DNA from: Pseudomicrostroma phylloplanum
Taxonomy: Eukaryota; Basidiomycota; Exobasidiomycetes; Microstromatales
DNA length: 64,000 nt
Assembly (NCBI GenBank): GCA_039545275.1
Contig: BCHS01000010.1
Coordinates: 620,001-684,000, forward strand
Reading direction: 5' to 3'
Shown: piece by piece, positions 1-9,920 of the stretch
How the letters are laid out: each line of letters starts with the position of its first letter
How positions within the stretch are numbered: position 1 is the stretch's first letter
Made by a program: the position numbers and the translations under genes
The notes under the pieces: generated by a model
Told to the model about the DNA's origin: nothing
What the model saw: only the letters and a program-made list of their open reading frames with translations
The model's database searches: none

Positions 1-1174
1 CCCTAAGTGACACGGCTTCGAGCCGCTTCCTTGATCGGAACGGAAATGAAGGAGGCAACGGAAGGGAAAGAGGCTTTCGACGTGCGCCGGCAATGAGTAG
101 CCGCGTGTGCTGTAATGAGAGGCGTCAGCATTGCGCCAGCGCACTCACTATAGTACCGTACGCAGGGCATCCCAAGCCATCGCCCATTTTACCCCTCGGC
201 TTGCCTCCTCACCATCGCATCCCTCCCTTTGTCTCCTTACTCGACTTCCTACTTCTGCCTTCTCTACTCGTTTCATGTCTGCTCTACGCTACCACCCGCA
301 GTCACTACTGTACTCCTTCGTCATCCTCTGCTGCCCCGCTCAGCTCTGCTCGAATCCACCGGTCCCTATATGCCCTTCGCCTCCCTCTTGGGCAGTCCCG
401 GTCTTACACTACGCCATACAGTACCTTACAACTCTAGAGAGTGAGTACCTGGCTTCCTCTGGTTCGCATGCACTCGCCGTCACTTCGCTGACTGCCATCT
501 TCTGCATCGCAACCTCAGCACTCTGGGCCAACGAGTGCTCTCGAAGTTCCAGTACTTCTGCAAGGGGAACGACTCGAGCTCGACTTGATCCTACACCCGA
601 CTCAGCAAGACTCACACTGCACTAAGGTATTACTTCAAGCACATCCATAGGCACTCCACCAAGGAACACCGAAGACGACACCGTCGGAGCGAAGCACAAC
701 GGGCACCTTCACTGCTTATCAAGGCTACTCCTAAGCTTCTCTTGCCGCCTCGAGAGTGAGCACACCATATGCTCGGAGACCTGCTACACTCTGGGCACCT
801 CCACGGCAACGAGATTCCCTATCGGATCTCCGTGCCTCTCTTACGAGGCCGGGCCACGACATCGAACTCGATTGCAAGCCGCTCGGGGAAATAAGCTCAA
901 CGGTGTGTAACAGGCTACACTCACAAGGAGCTTGATCTCAGCACACTCTGCACAGAGTACCACTGCGGACCGCAAGCGCAAACGTCCTAGCTCTGACTCA
1001 GATGAGCAGATTGGAAGAGGAAGACACGTCAGACCCGAATGGGTTTGATGACATCCCACTTCATAGCCGCTCCCAGCATCGTCACTGAGTGGCAGCGTCC
1101 GTGGCGATCTCGACGACGTCCTTTTACGATTCTGCTCGAACAGATCAAGAAGGGAGCACTTGAGCTTGAAGATC
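1..1174. other. Accessory DNA without a supportable gene
   Basis: No reading frame here shows a recognisable domain, and the frames that stay open do so in pyrimidine-rich, promoter-like DNA (about 190-360) typical of fungal 5' leaders. A TACTGTA heptamer, recurrent through the first 13.9 kb, is present near 308. Upstream exons of the gene at 1175 could lie here but no splice pair could be supported. Confidence 0.5.
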
Positions 1175-1807
1175 ATGGACAAGCTGATTTCGTCAGCAGC
1201 GATTCAAAATGCCCAAGAGCAACAACAGCAAGCCTCCGCGCTTGTCGCTGCTGCCGAGGCTCGCCTGGCTCGTTGTTTGTCTGCTGTCGCCCTCGCTGGC
1301 GAAGAGGCGAGCCTCGCAAGGCAAGCCTTGGAAGCCGCTCACGCCAACGAGCGCGCTACTACTCAGCATGCGGCCGTCCTACAAAGCCTCATGACGGCTC
1401 ACGCGGCGCAGTCCGACGAGCGCAAGCGCAAGCGCGAGGACGACCGTGAAGATGCTGAACACGAATACGACAATCACGACGATGACCAAGAGGCAGACGA
1501 CGAAGACGACGATGTTGAGGCGGCCGCTCTCTGGCTCTTGGAGCGCTTGAAGAAGAGTCTCCAAGCTATAAAGCATACTGTACTGAGAAGATCAGCGAAG
1601 CCCGAAGTCAATGCAGAAGCAAAGGCCTCCCCCTCCTTCCCCATTGCCTTCACTGAACAAGTCGAAACCGTTTCCGGCTGTTCGGCCAAGCCATCGGCAA
1701 GTCTTCGGCTGGGGCGCTGGCTAAATCGTCGAATATCAATCCTACTACACACTCTGGAAGTTGTAGCGGCTCGACATCCTCCAATCTCAAGGCAAGCGTC
1801 CCGTTGA
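1175..1807 (+). CDS. Acidic-tail helical protein, family member A (unknown function)
   Basis: Not recognised. The frame from the ATG at 1175 encodes about 210 residues. Residues 1-75 are rich in Gln, Ala and Glu and look like a long amphipathic helix, containing EARLAR and later QALEAAH. A short basic patch (ERKRKRED) follows, then an Asp/Glu/His-rich tail of about 35 residues, then a less regular C-terminal part. The helix shares a SAL-x-VA-x-EARL-x-R pattern with member D at 12000, and the RKR patch followed by an acidic tail is most like member C at 10486. Unlike members B, C and D, no phase-2 intron could be placed after the acidic tail, so the C-terminal 85 residues may be wrong. An in-frame TTG lies upstream, but ATG at 1175 is the first Met. 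Function and location are unknown; acidic-basic proteins of this kind are often nuclear, but that is inference only. Confidence 0.4.
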   Translation: MDKLISSAAIQNAQEQQQQASALVAAAEARLARCLSAVALAGEEASLARQALEAAHANERATTQHAAVLQSLMTAHAAQSDERKRKREDDREDAEHEYDNHDDDQEADDEDDDVEAAALWLLERLKKSLQAIKHTVLRRSAKPEVNAEAKASPSFPIAFTEQVETVSGCSAKPSASLRLGRWLNRRISILLHTLEVVAARHPPISRQASR

Positions 1808-2713
1808 GACCGACGCATGTACCGGTACACGCAAATAGGGCCGCTCTCAACGAATGCGCCTGGAGCAGGGGACCCTAACCCCTCGGATGTCGAGGAGACT
1901 GAGCTCGATCTCGAACGGCCTGGAACATGTCACCAGGCATCACGAAGCCAGAAGTGGCAACGAGAGACGCAATAGAGACGCCCGCAGACAACAACGGAGG
2001 ACACTGACACACAAGGATGAACGACGCTCGTACACAAGGATGAAGGACGCTCGAGGACGCTGGCGGTACAGGATGGAGGACGTTCGCAGACAGGGAATTG
2101 TCTCACCTCTCCAGAGTAGGCGAAAGCACCGGACATACATGAGAAGCATCCATCTCAATGTTCAGCTGAAGTCGTCCTATGTAGAGGATTTCTCACACTC
2201 CTTTTATGTTCATGGCATAGCTCCAATCATCGGTCTGATCTTTGCTCGCACCATCATGTGGACAGCGCACCTTCCGTTGAGCATCGTTCACTGTACCATG
2301 ACGTCGCACCACACTGACTACATCTAGGCAACGATCATGCCGACGGCTGACTCTCTGATGGGTATGAACATCTCTCCAGACCGCATCGGCCGGTCCGGCG
2401 ACAGGAAAGGCAATGAAATGGGTAAGTACGGCAGCGAGGACATCGGCTCGAAGGATCATGAAGACGAAGCATAGTGGATTTTATGGATAGGACACAGCCG
2501 AAACGGACGGCCAAGCAAGGGAGTGGCTACTGTACAAGGGAATATATGGATGAGCCCCGCCCTTAAGGGTTCCTCCGCGCCGCAAGGAAAGCTTCACGCT
2601 CGAGAACCGTCATCGCACGTCGAGTGCAAGGAGGTGTCGAGCGGCGTCTTTTCGCCAAATGCTGTCTGTTGATATGGTTCACCGCATCGGGAACCTTTCG
2701 TAGACGCTTTGAC
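1808..2713. other. Gene-poor spacer with local tandem repeat
   Basis: An open frame from 1854 to 2327 encodes a very Arg-rich, low-complexity stretch produced largely by an imperfect 23-nt tandem repeat (2009-2084). The rest shows no domain, no convincing splice signals and no match to the paralogous blocks further right. I do not call a gene here. Confidence 0.4.
2009..2084. repeat. Imperfect 23-nt tandem repeat
   Basis: Two near-identical 22-nt units, ACACAAGGATGAA followed by a GACGCTCG end, lie at 2009-2030 and 2032-2053 with one substitution, and a more degraded third copy ends near 2084. The period is not a multiple of three, which argues against selection for a protein repeat. Confidence 0.7.
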
Positions 2714-3058
2714 ATGGCGACGACAGGCTTCTGCACGGGTCGGTATAGCCCTATCGCAGGACCCCGAGGCCCGGTCTCGTCTGACTCCGGCGGCGCACGA
2801 CGCTTGCGAGAAGCGGAGGGTGTGGCCGGTCCTCCGGGAGCACTGGAAGAGTCGCCGGGCGAACCCGGAGGAAGAGCAGGGGCGGTGCAAGCGACGTCGA
2901 AAGGGGTCGCCGGCGAGAATGAGCCAATCGAAGACTCAGCAGAGCCAGAAGCGCCAGTCGACGAGATTGCGGAGGTGGGGGCCGATCAGAGGCCGAGGCG
3001 ACGTCCGAGGAGGTCGCGAGCAGAGGAGACGATCCTGATGGTGCAGGAGAGTTGGTAG
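2714..3058 (+). CDS. Hypothetical acidic-then-basic small protein, doubtful
   Basis: From ATG 2714 the frame encodes 114 residues with no recognised domain. A Glu/Asp/Ala-rich middle (about residues 65-90) is followed by a short Arg cluster (RPRRRPRRSR) and a stop. The acidic-to-basic order echoes the neighbouring acidic-tail family but no specific motif is shared. A second frame of similar length is open across the same bases, so composition alone may explain this one. Confidence 0.2.
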   Translation: MATTGFCTGRYSPIAGPRGPVSSDSGGARRLREAEGVAGPPGALEESPGEPGGRAGAVQATSKGVAGENEPIEDSAEPEAPVDEIAEVGADQRPRRRPRRSRAEETILMVQESW

Positions 3059-3539
3059 CGACGCTAGAGGAATCTCCCGCTCTAGTTTGACCGCTGGATG
3101 AGAGCGTCTGCCCTGGTCTGCTGACCCCTCCATCGCCGGGCCAACCTCGTCATGAGCGGTCGATGGCCTTCGTCTCAGGAACGTAGCCGTAGTGAAGGTG
3201 CCGAAGACTCCTGTAAGAGAGAGACCGACAGATGGGCAAAATCAGCTCTCGATCTCAGGGCGGTTTCTCTCTGACTGTTACTCACGCCGAGGATTGTGCG
3301 ACTGCTCCACGTATGCTGAAGGAGAGGTCAGTGTCGTGTTGGTTCTTGCCAGACGATGTATGGCAGTCGGTCGTCAGGCGCTTGAATACAACAGTAGAGG
3401 TGGCAAGCGAGACCTGAGGGGCGCCGGTCGAGGCCAGCATCAGTCTCGATGCTCCAGTATTCCAGAGACGGAAAGACCCGAAAGGTTTACTGTACTCACT
3501 CGACGATGTGGCTGAGTTGCCGTGCTACAAGCGATATAT

Positions 3540-4281
3540 GCTTATGTGATTCAGCCCAAGGATGGGAGGCTCATGACGAGTAGAGCCTCTCGAAGTGGGT
3601 GGTCAGCTGTTGAGCTGCTACCGCACCGGCACGAGCTGGCAGTTGACGTAGGTTGGGGGTACGAGGTTGGTGAGGGGTAGAAGGCCATTCTGTACGAATG
3701 CTGATGGTAGTGAATTGAAGGTGAGAGTAGCATCTGGAAATCAATAGGGTGATGAGAAGAGCAGAACGCTCGGTCGGTACCGCTTCCCGCGAGTCAGAGC
3801 GACCATGTCGAACACGAAGCTTACAAGTACAGTGCCGAAGTGAGATTAGGGGAAGGTGATGAGTAGCAAGTACTGGCGAGGGAGCACGAGTGAGAGGCGA
3901 CATCAATGTCATCTCGCAGGAGAGAGGGGTTCCCAAAGAGACACAGGTGGACGACGACGACGAGGCGTGGAGCAGTGAGGGAGACGAGGTGAAGAAGTAA
4001 GGGTGATATGGATGAAGCGGGAGGGAGGTGAGGCTGAGCCAAGAGCTACGATGGTTGCCCTGAGGGAAACAATGAATCAAGGCGGCTGCTAATTGCTTGC
4101 CCCAACAGCTCAGGCCGGGATCCGCCGCTGTGCATCCGGCAGATGAGTACCGCTGCACCTCTGCGCCACCCGCTTCCTTCCGTACCAGCGGTGATGGCAG
4201 GGCCGGCTGATGGTCCAAACCCTCGGTCCAGAGCCCAAGGCCAGTCATCGACAGGAGAACACACAGTCTAGTGGATGGCAA
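3540..4281 (-). repeat. Minus-strand duplicated block, copy 1 (related to 11130-11870)
   Basis: An exact 25-nt match links 3640-3664 and 11163-11187 (it begins CAGTTGACGTAGG), and both blocks further share a TACAGTG-containing stretch (3829 and 11408) and a GGCGGCTGYTAATTGC element (4081 and 11635). On the minus strand the 3' end of this block is open and ends in a frame with PNLRQLPARAGAV before a stop near 3590, which might be a terminal exon, but no start or splice structure can be supported. The block is best read as the leader part of a duplicated unit; in the other copy the corresponding block lies upstream, on the same strand, of the acidic-tail gene at 10486. Confidence 0.45.
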
Positions 4282-5621
4282 TAGAATGTATTGAGGGTAG
4301 TATGCTAGAGCGTAGACTACAGTACAGTACGAAGCAGTGAAGGGAGCAGCTACGATACAAATGAGAGGGGAGGGAAAGGACTGGGGCCGCTATGATTCGA
4401 TGCCTGGAGGACGACCGCTCGAGAAAAGTAGATTTCGTCAAAGTCAGTCGGTGCTCGCGTTACTCAAGTCATATTGAATCACAAAAGAGAGCGTCATCTT
4501 AAGTAAGGGGCCATGAGTCGAGCAGTGTTGATCGAGACTCAAGTCACTGCTGGGGACCACACGCTGCCCACATCTTCAAGAACAGAGGATCCAACCAAGC
4601 AGTGCAAAACCCGATCAATCACAGTCACGGTGCATGCCCAGCTCCGGAACTCGCCACATACACCTGCATACTGGACGCCGTTTGGCGTCACGCGGACCTT
4701 GAGCCTAGCTTCTCTCTTCCCCCCGGAAACAACAGAGAGTTAAACGGTACTCACATGTCTTTGTTGTGGTCTGGAGGGTGCTGTAGCCTCAGGAAGGTAG
4801 GGCCAAGTAGAAGAGGAGAAGGTCCGGGCAGGAGGGGGAAGGGAGAGCTGGGTTGAGAGAAGAGAGGGAAGAATCACTTTCACCGCTCTTGGGGGCAGGG
4901 TCATATAGGGCAAAGGGGGGCGAAGAGAGACCCTGGTCGAAAGAGCGCAGAGCGGAGCTTCTCCCACTGGGCCCTCACGCGGGGGACCGTCTCTGTTGGG
5001 ACCCAGCCTGAGTCCGAAATCGCTGCTGGGCACCTTGTCCCATTTCCTTTGAATCAGATCAGATCAGTCTGTCCCATTTACTGACCCGATCTGGCGCAAA
5101 GCCTGGCCCTGGCCCTCAAGGATTCGGAACGCGGGCGTGGCTCTGTCAAGAGACATCCTGACTCTGCTCATCGTATCTTGTCGCTAGGCCTCTAGCCACG
5201 GCTTACGCAAGTCGTCACTTCTACAGTAGGATCGCAGACAGCATGTGCCACAGCAATCGACGCAGTCTGTACTCGGTAACGGACAGATCCGGGCGGGATG
5301 CACGTCCAGCTAGCGTACAGAGACCCGTCAAACGCCTTCCGTTCCGGCCCCCCGCCTCGATGCCTGAGTGACAACACAAGCCGCATCGAGGGGAAAGTGA
5401 CACATCCCACCTGATTGCGGGACCAGCACACAAAGCAACCGCACAGGTAGGAGCGCATCGCCATCGACACCGGTGGGAAACTGTCAGAGAGCGATGTGAC
5501 CCTCTTCCTACCCCACCTCTACACCATTACCACTCAAGACCTTTGCTTGAGACCCTCTCCACGTCCCCTTTCTACGCCAACACCACTCAAGATACTCGTT
5601 AAACCCACTCGAAACCTCATC
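4282..5621. other. Spacer, nothing supportable
   Basis: Open frames here are short, overlap on both strands and carry no recognised motif. Two adjacent TACAGTA heptamers near 4318 and one near 5226 are the only recurrent elements. The last 150 bases are C/T-rich and probably form the promoter and leader of the gene at 5622. Confidence 0.45.
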
Positions 5622-5981
5622 ATGCATCGCACCCCGGTCAATCAAGCGCCAGAAGCCCAGAGGCAAGAGGCTGCTAACCTCCTCGTTGCCCAAGAAGGTC
5701 GCCTGTTGCGCTCCGGTGCGATCTTTGCTCTGATGGAGGAGGAATTACATTCCGCTGCTCTGTCCGTGAAGCACGCTCGGGAAAGGTTGCATTCATCAGG
5801 CCGTCCGCTGGAGCAGCAGGCCGTGGGGAGACCATGGTCCGACGCAGATGTCGAGGATCTCCTTGCGCTCTCAGCTCGAATCCGCAAGCAAAAGGACGAG
5901 GCTGAGGCCAACAAGAATGAAGAGCGCAACAACGAAGAGAAGGAAGGGGAAGGAGGACAAGGAGAAGGAGACGACAATGAC

Positions 5982-6054
<73 letters not shown>

Positions 6055-6278
6055 TAGATTGGAGGCCCCAGTCGTGAGTGTAAGCCCCATCCTCAGCAAA
6101 TTCGCACAATCCACTCACTGACATTATCGCCTTCTCTTTGAACGACTACAGCGAGGCTGGCCCTACCGGCAAGTCAGCATCAGGCGCGAAACCTCGGCGT
6201 CGCAAGAAGGCCAATCTTATCCTTCGAAGGCAAGAGCAGCAGAGGGAGTACCATTCCCGCACCTTCAGGCCCCAGTAG
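5622..6278 (+). CDS. Acidic-tail helical protein, family member B, with poly-Asp run
   Basis: Unrecognised family. Exons 5622-6073 and 6152-6278 (GTGAGT donor, CTACAG acceptor, phase 2 in a TC|C Ser codon) give 192 residues. Residues 10-65 are helical, with LLVAQEGRLLR and EEELHSAALS; next comes GRPWSDADVEDLLALSA, nearly shared with member D (QRPWSSAEIEDLLLLSA). A Lys/Glu/Asn/Gly segment leads to 25 consecutive Asp residues, then the intron, then a basic end with PRRRKKANLILRR, resembling a nuclear localisation signal. The intron sits exactly where members C and D have theirs. Use of exon 2 is supported by the in-frame stop after 42 residues. No secretion signal or membrane segment is seen. 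Nuclear or chaperone-like acidic function is conceivable but unproven. Confidence 0.6.
5982..6053. repeat. (GAT)24 trinucleotide repeat
   Basis: Twenty-four uninterrupted GAT units lie in frame in the gene at 5622 and encode Asp. The other frames read as poly-Met and, on the opposite strand, poly-His and poly-Ser, which explains long spurious frames here. Such a perfect run is expected to be length-polymorphic. Confidence 0.95.
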
Positions 6279-6319
6279 CTCGACTCTTCAGCTCTGCAAC
6301 TAGACTGGACAGCTAGGCG

Positions 6320-6525
6320 GCGAAGTACAGTACCGAAGCACAGCCAGCACATCGGCTGCTCATAGTCTTCCGGTCGTAAAGCTCCCTTCCCTACGACCGC
6401 TTTTGCTCTTGTTCCTTTCTACCTTCACTAGGCATGTAGATCACCTCCTCAGTATCATCTGACTTTCCGATCGATGTACCCCATTACAATCGTCTGAGTG
6501 CACGGCAGGGACGACCGAGGCTGGT
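6320..6525 (+). repeat. Duplicated downstream block, copy 1 (partner 8036-8222)
   Basis: This stretch, just downstream of the gene at 5622, aligns with 8036-8222 on the same strand. An exact 18-mer (TACCGAAGCACAGCCAGC) lies at 6331-6348 and 8044-8061. Further along, a GCTCAWAGTCTTCC element and a CACGRCAGGGACGAC element occur in the same order and at similar spacing. No coding sense is visible. Confidence 0.7.
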
Positions 6526-6602
6526 AGGCAGATATTGGTCAGTACTAGCAGAGACCGGGTCGGAGGCAATGCGGGACTCTTTGCAGTGCACTGGCGATCG
6601 GA

Positions 6603-6640
6603 GCCGCGTGTGAGCAATGCCTGGGGCAATTAACAGCCGC
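6603..6640 (+). repeat. Inverted-repeat partner of 11635-11673
   Basis: These 38 bases (starting GCCGCGTGTGAGCAAT, ending AACAGCCGC) match the reverse complement of 11635-11673 at about nine positions in ten. A shorter related piece lies at 4081-4096. The copies stand in the leader region of different units, so this is probably a conserved or recently duplicated upstream element. Confidence 0.65.
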
Positions 6641-6904
6641 CTTTGCCCCTACGCCTCGGAGCGGCCATCGCCTGGGAAGGTGACTGAGCAGCTCAGCCCT
6701 GGACCCTCCTCCTTATCCCAGCCTTTCCATCTCGTCCGTTCATATGCTCTTGCCCTCATTCAAGTCCTTCCACCTCAACAACGGTACCATTTGCCACCAT
6801 GACTCCCACTTTGCCTTCTCACTCGTGCACCACCTTCTATAGTCATTACCTCTTGCCTTCCTCGCAGTGACATTGACACTACACCTGCAAGAGACCTATT
6901 CGTC

Positions 6905-7852
6905 ATGGACATGAGAGACTACTGGGTGAGCGCTCGGTCTCCTCTTCTCCTAAGTATCCACCCGTAGATACTGATCAATGTCAGACTCCCGATCGTATCC
7001 CTCAGCGACTTTGGCTCTTCGACGATCAGCCCTTCTACTCCTGGACCGGTCTCTCGACGCCGCAGGTCGACCAAGCGCAAGCTTCAGACGGTAATGTGAG
7101 TGACATCGATTTCTGGCGGGCGCGGTTGGAAAGAACCTCCGAGCCTTGCGGCAGTGGGGCTATCGAGTAGACTCAAGGAGCTTCGATGTAGTCCGTTCGC
7201 AAGTGGCAGCGACCTCTGTTGATCCCGCGAGGAGAGTAGAGCAGGGCAAGATCACGATCTGTTGCAAGCCCTTGGCTCGATCGAGCGAATCAGGAACGCG
7301 GCTGAGGGAGAAAGGACGGGAAGAGCCCGGAAGGCATCTTCGTATGCAGCCCACTTGGATTTGCGCTCTCACTTTCAATAGATGCTGACTCAGACGCTCT
7401 CCCTCCTTGTGGCCTTCAAGCCGCCGACACGTACACATCTACCGGGACAACTCTTTCTCCCACAATACCCTCGGCGAGATGGAGCAATCCACGGGCCGAC
7501 AGCTCGCGAAGGACAGGTAGGGATCAACATGGGGTTTCAAAGGGCCCAGACACAAGATCAGTTTGCCCCAGAGTCTACCTTCAACCGCCACAGGAGCCAA
7601 TCGGAGGGAGAGATGGGTGGAGTAGTCTTTTCTTCTCCCCTACGCAACGTCCGTGGGGCTCTCGGGCACGTCGGCCGGATCCGAGCCGCCTTCGAGGAGC
7701 AGATCCGACAGACCGCCGCTTCTAAAGCAAGGCTGCCCTCTCCTCTTTCTTCGATTCCTCTTATAACTATCCTCCCCTCTCATTTTGCAAGGGTCGATGA
7801 CAACCGAACGACGTCAGCGATCCTCCCCGGAGCCACGCTCTTGCCACGATGA
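6905..7852 (+). pseudogene. RDN/SSPFR-family gene, copy 1, probably broken
   Basis: Unrecognised family. Two short plausible exons (6905-6925 and 6985-7095) encode MDMRDYW and a segment with RLWLFDDQPFYSW, with GTGAGC and GTGAGT donors. At 7419-7516 a frame with SRRHVHIYRDNSFSHNTLG matches SRRNIQVVRDNAFAGNTIG of the minus-strand copy at 9568. At 7590-7760 another frame has VVFSSPLRNVRGALGHVGRI and then EEQIRQ, matching the same minus-strand copy. In that copy both motifs are in one frame; here they are separated by a frame change and a TAG at 7518, and the only splice pair that would restore the frame would need a 26-nt intron. This is seen, not repaired. A weaker RIRNAAE copy ends at the stop at 7379. 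Most likely a decayed paralogue. Confidence 0.4.
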
Positions 7853-8035
7853 GGGTCACCACCGTCAACGAAGACGTACCGAAGAGATGTAGCAGGCAAA
7901 TCGTACTCGCACCCTAAGACAGTCAGTCTACTGGAAGCCAACAAAGCGTTGGTCTACCAGTGGTCTCACTTGCCTTCGAACACGCGCGGTTCTATCCTCT
8001 TCCTTGCGTCGCTCTTGTTGCACTTGATCGCAAAT

Positions 8036-8222
8036 CCGCGAAGTACCGAAGCACAGCCAGCTCATTGGCCGCTCAAAGTCTTCCCACCACTGCCTTCGCT
8101 CTGGTCCTTTGTGCTTTCACTCGGTATGTACGTCTAGTCCTCGCTACCAATCAAACCTCCTGGTCCTTGTACGTAATTACATCTGTCTTGCGAGGCACGA
8201 CAGGGACGACTGAGACTGGGGA
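8036..8222 (+). repeat. Duplicated downstream block, copy 2 (partner 6320-6525)
   Basis: Same-strand second copy of the block described at 6320-6525, about 80% similar by eye with small indels. It follows the broken RDN/SSPFR copy rather than an acidic-tail gene, so the duplication moved the block relative to its neighbours. Confidence 0.7.
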
Positions 8223-8784
8223 GCTCCATCAGCCAGAGATGCCAAACCTGCGACGTCCCCAACTGAAAGGGCTCACAAGTGACTTTCGAACGGAGAACAA
8301 GAAGCGGTGAGGTCGCCCAGAAGACACGGCGTCAAAAAGGTAAGGCAAAGAGGGTTGCTAGTCTAGCGAGCCGTGCGAGTTGGTGAATGAGGCATGAGGT
8401 CGGAGAAAAGGCAGGTAATCTCGCGGCCTAGGCATAGGATATTGGACTCGCACACCTACCTCACTCGCCGAGCGCCTCTACATGACTGGTCACTGAGCTG
8501 CGGCCGCAGCTTTACAAGCACCAGGTGGGCTTCACGACAACACTGCCATTGTGCGTTACGGTCGCCATCTCTCGTCTTGAATCAAATGACTCTGTACAAT
8601 TGACATATATCGTTGATAAAGGACATGATATGTCGTTTTTGATTGCGAACCGCACGGGTACAGTAGGTGCGCATCGCGACGGACACTACAATGAGGACGA
8701 AGGAGAAGGAAAAGGGGCAACATAACGAGGACTTCAAAGGCGGTAGTATCGGGGCAGCCGGTTTTGAGCCTTCTGGTAGGCCTC

Positions 8785-9057
8785 TCAGCCTGCTCTCATC
8801 CTCATGACGTGACCCACGTTTCCGCGTACCTGACGGAAAGGGGAGGACAGGAAGATTGGCCTGTCACCCTTAGAGAGAGGGTGGTCACACGCGCCTGAGG
8901 AAGAGGATCCCTGGTGCTGCTGAGCCGTGTGAGTCGTGCTTCCCCCCAACAGAGTGCCGTTGTCTCCGAAGCGGTTGCTCGAGAAAGCATGATCCTTGAC
9001 GAAGGCGAACGCGCTTGGTGAGAGTCTGATCTTGATCTCCGAGAAGGGTGGAGGCAA
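8785..9057 (-). CDS. RDN/SSPFR-family terminal exon, copy 2 (fragment)
   Basis: This minus-strand frame encodes about 90 residues with FVKDHAFSSNRFGDNG, corresponding to the RDNxFxxNTxG motif of the other copies, and then PIFLSSPFRQVRGNVGHVMR, corresponding to the SSPFRxVxGxxxHVxR motif. It stops directly after MRMRAG, so the RNALEEQIRQ end found in the other two copies is lost. The start is open: no ATG stands clearly at the front, a CTCACC/AAG stretch suggests an acceptor near 9040, and upstream exons were not found. It is probably a truncated paralogue lying in tandem, same strand, with the copy at 9224-9568. Confidence 0.4.
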   Translation of the reverse strand: MPPPFSEIKIRLSPSAFAFVKDHAFSSNRFGDNGTLLGGSTTHTAQQHQGSSSSGACDHPLSKGDRPIFLSSPFRQVRGNVGHVMRMRAG

Positions 9058-9223
9058 GAAGGGACTTTGGCTGATTGCTAACGCTGTCAGGTCTTGTTAT
9101 GGTAGCTGTAGAACACCGGTCGTGCTGCTTCGGCGATGGCAAGCACAGCTATCTCCTGATTCCGATGATGCGCGAAGGCTTGTGCTCTTTCCGCCATGGT
9201 GTGGTCCGTTGTGCGAGGAGAGC

Positions 9224-9568
9224 CTACATACTGTTGATGCTGTCATCGGAAAGAACGAAGGGAGGGCAGCATCCCTTCAGGAGGGGGCGATTCTGCCTGA
9301 TCTGCTCCTCGAGGGCGTTTCTGATCCGGGTGACGTGGTTGACGGCCCCAGGGACTCTTCGGAAGGGAGAGGAGAGAAAAATCTCCACCTGTCCCTCCGA
9401 GTGGCTCCGACCACGGGCGGGGGCGCTCGCCGCGGCCCTGCCTTGCGCAGGTCGCGGTGCCTGGCCGACGTTGAGCCTCGGCCCCTGAATACCGCCGGTC
9501 CCGATAGTATTGCCCGCGAAGGCATTGTCGCGCACGACTTGGATATTGCGACGGCTTTGGGAAGACAA
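9224..9568 (-). CDS. RDN/SSPFR-family terminal exon, copy 3 (most complete)
   Basis: Unrecognised family. A single minus-strand frame of about 114 residues holds both motifs in order: SRRNIQVVRDNAFAGNTIG near the front, an Ala/Gly/Pro/Arg linker, then HSEGQVEIFLSSPFRRV, GAVNHVTRIRNA and EEQIRQ. The frame opens at a TTG rather than an ATG, and the DNA just upstream (GCTGAC, pyrimidine tract, CCCAAAG) looks like a branch site and acceptor, so this is probably a last exon. Upstream on the same strand are the segment at 9835-9647 and the acidic-tail gene at 10486, which may all belong to one transcription unit. No secretion signal, membrane span or known catalytic motif is visible. Confidence 0.45.
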   Translation of the reverse strand: MSSQSRRNIQVVRDNAFAGNTIGTGGIQGPRLNVGQAPRPAQGRAAASAPARGRSHSEGQVEIFLSSPFRRVPGAVNHVTRIRNALEEQIRQNRPLLKGCCPPFVLSDDSINSM

Positions 9569-9646
9569 AGAAAGGCGTCATCTCGGTCAGCAGCTGTCAA
9601 CTGTGAGGGGGCGCGCTCAAGACGGTCGCGTATAGAGAGACCCTCT

Positions 9647-9835
9647 TCATTCCTTCCCTCTTCGACACCCAGACTCCATGCTCAATCGAGCAGAGGGCCG
9701 AGAACAGTTCATAGCCACACGCTGCTCTATTGCCATTGCGGAGTCAATAGGGGGTAGGGCCACTTGCGACATCACTACCCCGGCGCTGTTCAAGTCTACT
9801 GGGTGACTCCACAGTCGAAGGACTGGAGGCCTCAT
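9647..9835 (-). other. Conserved segment downstream of gene C (LWS-PVD block, copy 1)
   Basis: The minus-strand frame with LRLWSHPVDLNSAG, MSQVALPPID, SRPSARLSMESG and RRGKE followed by a stop aligns along its whole length with the plus-strand frame at 12735-12944 (LWSRPVDFNTAG, VSQVSISPTD, YRPSPRLSRESG, SGKE, stop). DNA similarity continues past both stops for about 80 bases. It follows the acidic-tail genes C and D at the same distance. It could be a further exon of those genes or a conserved 3' region; the shared reading frame and stop favour coding, weakly. Confidence 0.5.
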
Positions 9836-9920
9836 TACGGCCTCACCGGCGCTCTCTCGCCCGGCGGGGGTACTGCTTCAGAGGTCATCGATCCACCACG
9901 CCGGAACATGCTGCCACTCA

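Noticed and set aside
1..20. Window begins CCCTAA, the fungal telomere unit
   Set aside because: Only one unit is present and the sequence then departs; no telomere can be claimed.
5674..6124. Long poly-His and poly-Ser frames on the minus strand and a poly-Met frame on the plus strand
   Set aside because: They are other readings of the (GAT)24 repeat that codes Asp in gene B.
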